A DNA stretch of 6,176 nucleotides from Brevundimonas sp. Lineage in GTDB: Bacteria; Pseudomonadota; Alphaproteobacteria; Caulobacterales; Caulobacteraceae. The stretch covers positions 1-6,176 of the forward strand of contig JADCBH010000239.1 in assembly GCA_020253595.1 (NCBI GenBank). Reading direction: 5' to 3'. Shown here piece after piece: positions 1 through 4,944 of this stretch (its first letter is position 1; each line of letters starts with the position of its first letter). The translations under genes and the position numbers were made by a program. The notes under the pieces were generated by a model, which saw nothing but the letters and a program-made list of their open reading frames with translations, was not told the DNA's origin and did not search any database.

Positions 1-1014
1 GAGCGTTATGCCTCCCAGGTCCCAGGACATCTCCAGGATGTTGGTCTCCGTGGACCGATCAAAGAAACTGGCCGTATCGATGGGCTTCTCGAAACGCCCC
101 ACCGAATAGCCCGACGGCGACCCCGGTGGGTTCACTGGCGGGTCATTTTCGGGGAGGATTTGACTGAAGGCGATGACATTCGGGCCGAACTCATCAGCAC
201 GCTCAAGCATCAAGTTAACGCTGACGTCAGGACTCGGTTGCCACGCCATCTGCGCACGAAAGGCTGAGCTCTGCTCTTGATCAAGCACTTCGCCCGTAAT
301 GGAACTCGTGTAGAAACCCCCCGACTGATCAACCGCCAATCCACCGATTCTGAATTGGAGACGATCTGATACGGGCACGTTGAGAATTGCTTCCCCACTG
401 AGATTCTCATTCGTGCCGTATTCTACATCAATCGATCCCTCGAATTGATCTTTTGGTCTCTGAGAAACAATATTTACAGCTCCGCCGAGGGCATTTCGAC
501 CGAAGAATGATCCCTGAGGACCGCGAAGCACTGTAACCGAGCCCACGTCAAAAAAGTCTACTGGTACGAAGTTGCGGCCGCCGGCATTGCCTCCAGGCAC
601 AAAGACACCGTTGCGATACAGGCCCGATCCTGTTTCAGCGTTATTCTGCCGCGCCGCCCCTTCCCCTCGGATAAGAAATTCATCGTTGAAACCCGAACCA
701 TTGTCAATGACGTAGAGACCCGGGGTAATACGCGTTAGGTCCTTGCCCGAATCGACGCTCAGGTCTTCGATGTACTGTGAATCGAAATAACTGAGCGATG
801 CGGGCACATCTTCAAGTCGTTCTTCACGCCTGCGCGCGGTGACGACGACCGTATCCAACACCACGACCGGATCCGAAGCAGCGTCAGTTGGAGCGGGTCT
901 CTCGTTGCCTCCAGTCTGGCCTGGAGAGACCGACTGGGCCCAGGCCGAACCCGAAAATGCCCCGACCGACGCTAGGCCAGCCGACATCAGGAGCCCAATA
1001 CGCGTTGCCGACAT
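1..1014 (-). CDS. TonB-dependent outer-membrane receptor, N-terminal part (runs off left edge)
   Basis: The reverse strand reads open for 338 codons from the ATG at 1014-1012 to base 1 with no stop, so the gene is partial and its C-terminal beta-barrel lies outside the window. The start is supported by a strong Shine-Dalgarno (GGGGAGGAAG) just upstream. Residues 1-26 form a signal peptide ending in AWA, with likely cleavage before Gln27. A TonB-box-like segment follows (DTVVVTA, 54-60). The plug domain spans roughly 65-185 and carries the family motifs RGEG (116-119), VLRGPQG (162-168) and GRNALGGAVNI (172-182). The first barrel strands begin after about residue 190. Such receptors import siderophores, vitamins, sugars or other bulky substrates across the outer membrane, powered by TonB-ExbBD. 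The substrate cannot be told from this part. The gene is divergent from a TetR-type regulator, which suggests substrate-responsive control rather than, or besides, Fur control. Confidence 0.95.
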   Translation of the reverse strand, partial: MSATRIGLLMSAGLASVGAFSGSAWAQSVSPGQTGGNERPAPTDAASDPVVVLDTVVVTARRREERLEDVPASLSYFDSQYIEDLSVDSGKDLTRITPGLYVIDNGSGFNDEFLIRGEGAARQNNAETGSGLYRNGVFVPGGNAGGRNFVPVDFFDVGSVTVLRGPQGSFFGRNALGGAVNIVSQRPKDQFEGSIDVEYGTNENLSGEAILNVPVSDRLQFRIGGLAVDQSGGFYTSSITGEVLDQEQSSAFRAQMAWQPSPDVSVNLMLERADEFGPNVIAFSQILPENDPPVNPPGSPSGYSVGRFEKPIDTASFFDRSTETNILEMSWDLGGITL

Positions 1015-1064
1015 TTCTTCCTCCCCGTCCCTGCACGCCGGTCGCCGATGCGGCCTTGACGCGA

Positions 1065-1093
1065 TTTATATGGTTCGATGGAGTACCATTTAA
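1065..1093 (-). promoter_or_regulatory. Candidate promoter of the TonB-dependent receptor
   Basis: Read on the minus strand, TATAAA (plus positions 1070-1065) resembles a -10 box. A weak -35-like TTAAAT (plus positions 1093-1088) lies 17 bp upstream of it. Initiation would fall near 1058 and give a leader of about 45 nt ending in the strong Shine-Dalgarno before the ATG at 1014. The -35 match is poor, so this is the best candidate in the gap rather than a firm call. It coincides with the palindrome at 1066-1093. Confidence 0.35.
1066..1093. promoter_or_regulatory. 28-bp imperfect palindrome, candidate TetR operator
   Basis: The left arm TTATATGGT (1066-1074) and the right arm ACCATTTAA (1085-1093) are inverted repeats matching at 8 of 9 positions, separated by 10 bp. 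The dyad is centred in the gap between the divergent receptor and tetR genes, where an operator for the adjacent regulator is expected. It overlaps the candidate -10 and -35 of the receptor, so a bound dimer would block that promoter. That the neighbouring TetR protein binds here is inference from position and symmetry. Confidence 0.5.
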
Positions 1094-1132
1094 TTTGCCG
1101 AGTCAAGCGCCTCGTGCGATCAAGCGTTTAAT

Positions 1133-1138
1133 GAGGGG
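1133..1138 (+). promoter_or_regulatory. Ribosome binding site that decides the tetR start
   Basis: GAGGGG lies 4 nt before the ATG at 1143. The other in-frame ATG nearby, at 1131, has no purine-rich sequence in front of it. This favours 1143 as the true start. The far upstream in-frame ATG at 888 would run through the receptor gene on the opposite strand and is implausible. Confidence 0.6.
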
Positions 1139-1142
1139 CCAG

Positions 1143-1847
1143 ATGGCACGATCGACATCCCGACAGACGACAAAGGTCACGCATCTCCGGAAGGGCCGCC
1201 CGCCGCTCGAGGAGGCGAATGCGCGACGCCAGGAACGCTCCGACGAACTGCTGCGCGCCTGTGCGCTGGTTCTCGCGCGAAATGGCGTGCGGCGCACGTC
1301 GATGGATGCACTCGCCGAGCAGCTCGGCATCCCCAAGACCGTACTTTATCGGTACTTCGGTTCCAAGGATGAGATTGTGAGGGTCATTCTCCAGCGCTTT
1401 CTAAACTTATGGTCTGATCTGCAATCTAAGCGCTGGCGCGGACTTAGTCACAATCTGCACGAGGTCATTGACTTGGCGCGCGCCAATCAGAGCGAATTCC
1501 TCTTACTCGCCCGTCACAGCGCGGCTGACCCTGAGCTACGGCCATTTTTCGAATGTCTGCACTCAAGTATTGTAGATCGCACTGACAATCTACTCGAGAT
1601 TTCCAGCCCGTCAATGGCCAATGATAAAGTGATTCGGCAACTTTGTGCCCACGCTGTTACAGGATTTATGATCGATGCTATTCTTTGGTGGATAGAAAAT
1701 GGTGAGAATAATAGAGATGACGAGTTTTTTCGGTGGGCGCGGCAGTCGCTCAAAACGCTCTACCGCGAGTGGATGCCCGACTCGAACTGGCACCCCAAAC
1801 AAAGCGACAACGGGACAGTCGAGAATCTTATTCCTTCAATCACCTGA
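1143..1847 (+). CDS. TetR/AcrR-family transcriptional regulator, divergent to the TonB receptor
   Basis: The 234-residue protein has a basic N-terminal tail (1-33, including RKGRPP) followed by a TetR-type helix-turn-helix at about 33-79. Its signature is TSMDALAEQLGIPKTVLYRYF, seen here as residues 52-72, then GSKDEI. The rest is an all-helical ligand-binding and dimerisation domain of the usual size, with a Trp-rich stretch near its end (ILWWIEN, about 180-186). It is expected to be a cytoplasmic dimeric repressor released by a small ligand. Divergence from a TonB-dependent receptor, with a palindrome between them, suggests it controls the receptor and itself; this is inferred. The 3' half is AT-richer than the 5' half and than the genes on the right, which hints at separate ancestry. 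No downstream gene is co-transcribed with it. The ligand is not predictable. Confidence 0.92.
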   Translation: MARSTSRQTTKVTHLRKGRPPLEEANARRQERSDELLRACALVLARNGVRRTSMDALAEQLGIPKTVLYRYFGSKDEIVRVILQRFLNLWSDLQSKRWRGLSHNLHEVIDLARANQSEFLLLARHSAADPELRPFFECLHSSIVDRTDNLLEISSPSMANDKVIRQLCAHAVTGFMIDAILWWIENGENNRDDEFFRWARQSLKTLYREWMPDSNWHPKQSDNGTVENLIPSIT

Positions 1848-2088
1848 GGCGTGCTTGCGGTCACGGAAGTGATAAGTTTATTCAAATAGCTCTGTGCGTA
1901 GATGGTTTATCAAAGTCACGCCGGTTTGAATTGGTGCTTCGCCGGCAAATGTTATTCAAGCAAGCTCAATGGGCTCATGAGTTTTCAGTCGTCGATTTCA
2001 GCGCCAAATACATGTCAATACATCGCCGTTGCATTATCGTGGGTCAAGGCGCCTTGGTTGCAGGTCTGCTCAATGGATAAGTTTTCGT
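1848..2088. other. Gene-poor, AT-richer stretch between tetR and the IS
   Basis: These 241 bp contain no convincing gene. The open frames here lack ribosome binding sites and recognisable domains. A perfect 12-bp dyad CAAGGCGCCTTG lies at 2045-2056, without a following T-run. A short frame at 2012-2080 encodes a glycine-rich IIVGQGALVAGLL segment that loosely recalls a nucleotide-binding turn, but it is too short to interpret. No clear terminator for the upstream tetR is visible. The stretch may be leftover sequence from a gene lost when the IS-associated joint formed. Confidence 0.5.
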
Positions 2089-2104
2089 GGCTCTGTCAGC
2101 CCAA
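2089..2104 (+). repeat. Left terminal inverted repeat of the IS6 element
   Basis: The sequence GGCTCTGTCAGCCCAA pairs with the right end at 13 of 16 positions. The GGCTCTGT opening is typical of IS6-family ends. This sets the left boundary of the element at 2089. Confidence 0.85.
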
Positions 2105-2120
2105 ACTAATTGCTGGCACG

Positions 2121-2137
2121 CGCTAGGGTCCCTAGCG
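2121..2137 (+). repeat. Perfect 8-bp hairpin in the transposase leader
   Basis: CGCTAGGG and CCCTAGCG flank a single T, giving a perfect dyad of 17 bp that ends 8 nt before the transposase ATG at 2146. There is no Shine-Dalgarno in this leader. As RNA, the stem would sit where the ribosome should land. As DNA, it could be a protein-binding dyad near the IS end. A role in keeping transposase expression low is inference. Confidence 0.6.
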
Positions 2138-2145
2138 TCGCCGCC

Positions 2146-2853
2146 ATGGCCAAATCCACCAATCCGTTCCGTTACTTCGACAGCTCGCCGGAGGTGATCC
2201 GAACGGTGGTGATGATGTACGTGAAATACCCGCTATCGCTCCGGAATGTGGAAGACCTGCTGGCCGAGCGCGGCATCGACATCTGCTACGAGACGGTGCG
2301 GCTCTGGTGGAACCGCTTCGGTCCGATGTTCGCCGCCGAGCTCCGTCGCAAGCAGGTCCAGAACATGCGCGCCTTCACCCACTGGCGATGGCATCTCGAC
2401 GAGGTCTACGTGAAGATCAATGGGGAGATGCACTACCTCTGGAGAGCCGTGGACCAGGAGGGCGAGGTGCTGGAATCCTTTGCCAGCAAGACCAGGGATA
2501 AGGCCGCCGCTCTCACCTTCATGAAGAAGCTGATGAAGCGGCACGGCCGGGTAAAAGCCATAACGACGGACGGTCTGCGGTCCTACAAGGCCGCCATGAA
2601 GGACCTCGGCAACACCGCCAAGCAGGAGGTCGGCCGCTGGGCCAACAACAGGGTCGAGAACTCCCACCTGCCCTTCCGACGACGAGAACGGGCCATGCTG
2701 AGATTCCGGCAGATGAAGACCCTGCAGAAGTTCAGCTCCGTCCACGCCGCCTTCCACAACCACTTCAATCAGGATCGTCACCTCATCAGCCGCGAGACAT
2801 ACAAGGCCCAACGCTCAGCCGCCCTGGCTGAGTGGCAGACGCTCGCCGCATAG
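2146..2853 (+). CDS. IS6-family DDE transposase
   Basis: The 235-residue protein is of normal IS6-family length and appears intact. An N-terminal helix-turn-helix region (about 15-58, containing SLRNVEDLLAERGI and YETVRLWW) precedes the catalytic core. The acidic triad is visible as Asp85 in HLDEVYVK, Asp142 in TTDGLRSY and Glu171 in NNRVENSH, followed by the conserved basic RRRERAMLRFR (178-188). The enzyme cuts and joins the IS ends during replicative transposition. The ATG at 2146 is chosen because it gives the family-typical MAKSTNPFRYF start. A TTG at 2110 in the same frame would add 12 residues across the leader hairpin and is less likely. No Shine-Dalgarno is seen. A long open frame on the opposite strand (2233-2811) is only a shadow of this gene. 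Confidence 0.93.
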   Translation: MAKSTNPFRYFDSSPEVIRTVVMMYVKYPLSLRNVEDLLAERGIDICYETVRLWWNRFGPMFAAELRRKQVQNMRAFTHWRWHLDEVYVKINGEMHYLWRAVDQEGEVLESFASKTRDKAAALTFMKKLMKRHGRVKAITTDGLRSYKAAMKDLGNTAKQEVGRWANNRVENSHLPFRRRERAMLRFRQMKTLQKFSSVHAAFHNHFNQDRHLISRETYKAQRSAALAEWQTLAA

Positions 2854-2900
2854 GTCTCGCCGCCCCTGCCCTGGCTGCGCTCAGTGGAGACAAGTTCGCG

Positions 2901-2916
2901 TTGGACTGACAGCACC
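2901..2916 (-). repeat. Right terminal inverted repeat of the IS6 element
   Basis: Read on the minus strand from 2916, the sequence is GGTGCTGTCAGTCCAA. It matches the left end except at positions 3, 4 and 12. It lies 47 bp after the transposase stop and fixes the right boundary at 2916. Confidence 0.85.
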
Positions 2917-2917
2917 G

Positions 2918-3133
2918 GCCCGATCGATCGACTGGTCCTCCGACCCTCACAGTCTCGGCGGCTACGCCAGCCGGCGCGGGCCGGGCGGCTGGGACAAGGC
3001 ACCGGATCTCTTCAGCCCCCAAGGCCGGCTTCATTTCGCCGGGACCGAGACGGCGGGCAGCTGGAGAGCGTTCATGGAGGGCGCGATCCTCTCGGGCCTG
3101 CGGGCGGCCGGGGAAGTGCGCAACTCGGCATAG
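2918..3133 (+). pseudogene. Flavin monoamine oxidase, C-terminal remnant cut by the IS
   Basis: Directly after the IS right end, a frame of 71 codons runs to the TAG at 3131-3133. It encodes the C-terminal signature of FAD-dependent amine oxidases: DWSSDPHSLGGY, then HFAGTETAG, the FAD-contacting turn near the family's C-terminus, then RAFMEGAILSG and a short tail. Full-length members have roughly 450 residues with an N-terminal Rossmann FAD motif, so about five sixths of the gene is missing. There is no start codon or ribosome site for this stump, so it should be non-functional. The missing 5' part is not found left of the IS, which argues for deletion or rearrangement rather than plain insertion. 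The intact enzyme would have oxidised amines to aldehydes or imines with release of hydrogen peroxide; the substrate is unknown. Confidence 0.88.
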
Positions 3134-3159
3134 TCGAGATCCGTGCGGAGACTCGCTCC

Positions 3160-3187
3160 TTGACATTAGTGAGCGTTCGCTTATTTT
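3160..3187 (+). promoter_or_regulatory. Promoter of the tetR-RND efflux operon
   Basis: A perfect consensus -35 box TTGACA (3160-3165) is followed after 16 bp by TATTTT (3182-3187), a plausible -10 box. Transcription would start about 6-8 nt later, on or next to the ATG of the regulator at 3194. A palindrome fills the spacer, as in many autorepressed TetR-family efflux operons. The -10 match is moderate. Confidence 0.6.
3168..3185. promoter_or_regulatory. Candidate TetR operator between -35 and -10
   Basis: AGTGAGCG and CGCTTATT form an inverted repeat about the centre TT (3176-3177), matching at 6 of 8 paired positions with the core GAGCG/CGCTT. Its place inside the promoter spacer means a bound repressor would exclude RNA polymerase. 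The protein encoded immediately downstream is the natural candidate ligand-responsive repressor; this is inferred from position. Confidence 0.5.
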
Positions 3188-3193
3188 ATCCAG

Positions 3194-3835
3194 ATGGCAT
3201 CCACGGCATCCAGACCTCCGGCTTCAGGCCGGCCCGCCAATCCCCAGGCGCGCGCCCAGCGTCGCGAACAGATTCTGGCAGGCGCCTTCAGGTGTTTCGT
3301 GCGCAAGGGATTCCACGCCGCGACAACCGCCGAGATCAGCGCCGAGGCCGGTGTTAGCGTGGCGAACCTGTACCAGTACTTCCCCGCCAAGGATGATCTG
3401 ATCAAGGCGCTCGTCCAGGCCGACCTGGCTACGGACCTCGAGTTGATCCGGATGGTCGATGCTGCGGATACCCTGGCCGAGGGCCTAGAGCAGACGACCC
3501 GCCTGCTCGTCGCCGACCCGGATCTGCTGTCCGGCGTCCGCCTGCGTCTCGAGATCGTGGCGGAGGCGGCCCGGAACTCCATCATCGCGGAAGAGGTGCG
3601 CCGCGCCGATGCGCAGATGGTTGAGGCCATCGTGCAACTGTTCCTCCGCCGGCAACGGGCGGGTGAGGTGCGGAAGGACATCTCGCCGGAAACCGCGGCC
3701 GAACTGATCCTGTCCATGTACGACGGCCTGGCGGGCCGCCTTGCCTTTGGAGGCGGTGACCCCGCCGTCCTGGCCCGGGCCGCCGACCAGATGATCCTCG
3801 CCAGCCTTGGTGTTGTCCCCACCCCCGCCGACTGA
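3194..3835 (+). CDS. TetR/AcrR-family regulator of the adjacent RND efflux operon
   Basis: The 213-residue protein has a flexible N-terminal tail (1-20), then a TetR helix-turn-helix at about 24-70. The domain includes REQILAGAFRCFVRKGFHAAT, here about residues 24-44, and the recognition helix region VSVANLYQYFPAKDDL (54-69). The remainder is a helical ligand pocket and dimerisation domain of usual length. It is the first gene of an operon: the adaptor starts 33 bp after its stop and the permease 14 bp after that. This arrangement, together with the palindrome in its own promoter, suggests an autorepressor that is released by an efflux substrate. The start has no Shine-Dalgarno, and the predicted transcript begins at or near the ATG, so translation may be leaderless. 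Its ligand-binding domain shows no evident similarity to that of the other TetR protein in the window. Confidence 0.93.
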   Translation: MASTASRPPASGRPANPQARAQRREQILAGAFRCFVRKGFHAATTAEISAEAGVSVANLYQYFPAKDDLIKALVQADLATDLELIRMVDAADTLAEGLEQTTRLLVADPDLLSGVRLRLEIVAEAARNSIIAEEVRRADAQMVEAIVQLFLRRQRAGEVRKDISPETAAELILSMYDGLAGRLAFGGGDPAVLARAADQMILASLGVVPTPAD

Positions 3836-3868
3836 CCTCCCCACCAGACCTCTCTGCACGAGCTTTAT

Positions 3869-4930
3869 ATGAGCAAGTCCTCCCTTATTTCTGTTCTGTG
3901 TGCCGCGGCGCTTCTGCAAGCCTGCGGGAGCGGCCCGTCCGTTCCGGTCGACGACGACGTCGCCAGAACGGCACTGGTCGGCCAGGTACGAGACAGCGCT
4001 GAAGCAAGCGCCATAGCCCTCGGACAGGTCAGGGCATCCCGTCTCGCGGTCGTCAGCTCCGAACAGGGCGGTCGTGTGATTGAACTGCTCGCCGACGTCG
4101 GCGACAGGGTCTCCGCGGGCCAACCGCTGGCGCGGCTGGATCCCGCCCCCACGCGACTCCGGGAGCAACAGGCCGCGGCCGAACTCGAGCGCGCGGAATC
4201 GGTCGCCAGCGAACGGCAGCGAAACGCGGCCCGCGTTGCTGCCATGCATGCCGATGGGGTCGCGACCGACGCCGACCTTGAAGCCGCCGAGACGGAAGCT
4301 CGCTCTGCAAGGGCGGCGCGTGAAGCGGCGGCGTCTGGCTTGGCGCTCGCTGAACGCGATGCTCGGGAATCCGTGCTGAGGTCCTCGATCGCCGGTGTCA
4401 TCGCAGCGCGACCGGTCGACCTGTCGATACTCGCTCCGGGAGCCCCGGCCTTCGAGATTGATGGCGAGGACGGACGCCGGATCCACGCGGTTCTCCCTGC
4501 GGCGCTCGCCGACTCGCTGCAGCCAGGTACCCGCGTGACCTTCACCTATGGGCCGGATGTAGGGGCCGCCCGACTGACCGGCGTCAGCGCCCGCGACAAC
4601 GGTGCCGGAGGCCGGGAAGCCGTCTTTGTGGTGACGAGCGGCTCGCCGCCCGCGGGCGGCAGTGTGGAGCTACGCCTCTCCCGGGACCCCTCGGGCGGCG
4701 TACATGTCGTCCCGCTCGCAGCTGTCCTGACCGATCGTGCAGGCCGACAGGCCGTTCGGATGGTTGGTCCGGAGAACAAGCTTCGCGATGTCCCGGTCAG
4801 ACTCCTCGCGACCCGCGGCGACATGGCCGAAGTGACGGGGCGGCTTGCTCCGGGTCAGCTCGTCGTCGTCGCCGGCGCTGAGTTTCTCCAGGCCGGCACG
4901 ACCGTCCGGCCGCGCGTCACCCAGCGCTGA
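3869..4930 (+). CDS. RND efflux periplasmic adaptor (membrane fusion protein), lipoprotein
   Basis: The 353-residue protein starts with a lipoprotein signal peptide; the lipobox LQAC places the lipidated cysteine at residue 19, followed by Gly-Ser. The first half of the biotinyl-lipoyl-like domain is at about 65-92 (GGRVIELLADVGDRVSAGQP). An Ala/Glu/Arg-rich alpha-helical hairpin spans about 93-166, and the second lipoyl half follows (LRSSIAGVIAARPV, 170-183). The beta-barrel and membrane-proximal domains fill the rest. Such adaptors bridge the inner-membrane RND pump and an outer-membrane channel. The helical hairpin is fairly short. The permease gene follows after 14 bp, so the two are co-expressed. 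The Shine-Dalgarno is weak, but the lipoprotein signal supports this ATG. No outer-membrane factor is encoded in the window, so one must come from downstream or elsewhere. Confidence 0.92.
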   Translation: MSKSSLISVLCAAALLQACGSGPSVPVDDDVARTALVGQVRDSAEASAIALGQVRASRLAVVSSEQGGRVIELLADVGDRVSAGQPLARLDPAPTRLREQQAAAELERAESVASERQRNAARVAAMHADGVATDADLEAAETEARSARAAREAAASGLALAERDARESVLRSSIAGVIAARPVDLSILAPGAPAFEIDGEDGRRIHAVLPAALADSLQPGTRVTFTYGPDVGAARLTGVSARDNGAGGREAVFVVTSGSPPAGGSVELRLSRDPSGGVHVVPLAAVLTDRAGRQAVRMVGPENKLRDVPVRLLATRGDMAEVTGRLAPGQLVVVAGAEFLQAGTTVRPRVTQR

Positions 4931-4944
4931 CAGCAGGAAAGCCC

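Larger units (their letters stand above)
2089..2916 (+). mobile_element. IS6-family insertion sequence, complete (828 bp)
   Basis: The element is bounded by imperfect terminal inverted repeats that both begin with GG and share CTGTCAG; 13 of the first 16 bp match. It holds a single transposase gene covering nearly its whole length. The 828-bp size fits the IS6 family. IS6 elements move by replicative transposition or cointegrate formation and normally create 8-bp target duplications. Here the left flank (GTTTTCGT, 2081-2088) and right flank (GGCCCGAT, 2917-2924) do not match. This implies that the copy has recombined or made an adjacent deletion or inversion since insertion. It lies between an AT-richer left flank and a GC-rich right flank and abuts a truncated amine oxidase gene. 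Confidence 0.9.

Noticed and set aside
1887..1896. AGCTCTGTGC as a second IS6 end
   Set aside because: Only the CTCTGT core resembles the IS left end; there is no partner repeat or transposase fragment.
2012..2080. Short frame with IIVGQGALVAGLL, reminiscent of a Rossmann glycine turn
   Set aside because: It has only 22 codons, no ribosome site, and a stop 8 bp before the IS. It does not match the missing amine oxidase N-terminus, which would need GxGxxG followed by a longer conserved sequence.
2233..2811. Long open frame on the minus strand (192 codons) opposite the transposase
   Set aside because: It is antisense to a clear IS6 transposase, its product has no recognisable domain, and such shadow frames are common in GC-rich genes.
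3135..3155. Nested hairpin CGAG-TCCG/CGGA-CTCG after the amine oxidase stop, as a terminator
   Set aside because: The stem is short and interrupted and no T-run follows it; it could insulate the efflux promoter but cannot be supported as a terminator.
2884..3357. 157-codon plus-strand frame starting inside the IS right end
   Set aside because: It is out of frame with the amine oxidase remnant and with the second tetR, both of which have clear family motifs over the same bases.
3485..4545. Long minus-strand frames opposite the second tetR and the adaptor
   Set aside because: They overlap well-supported plus-strand genes; their products are low-complexity Arg/Ser/Ala-rich sequences without domains.
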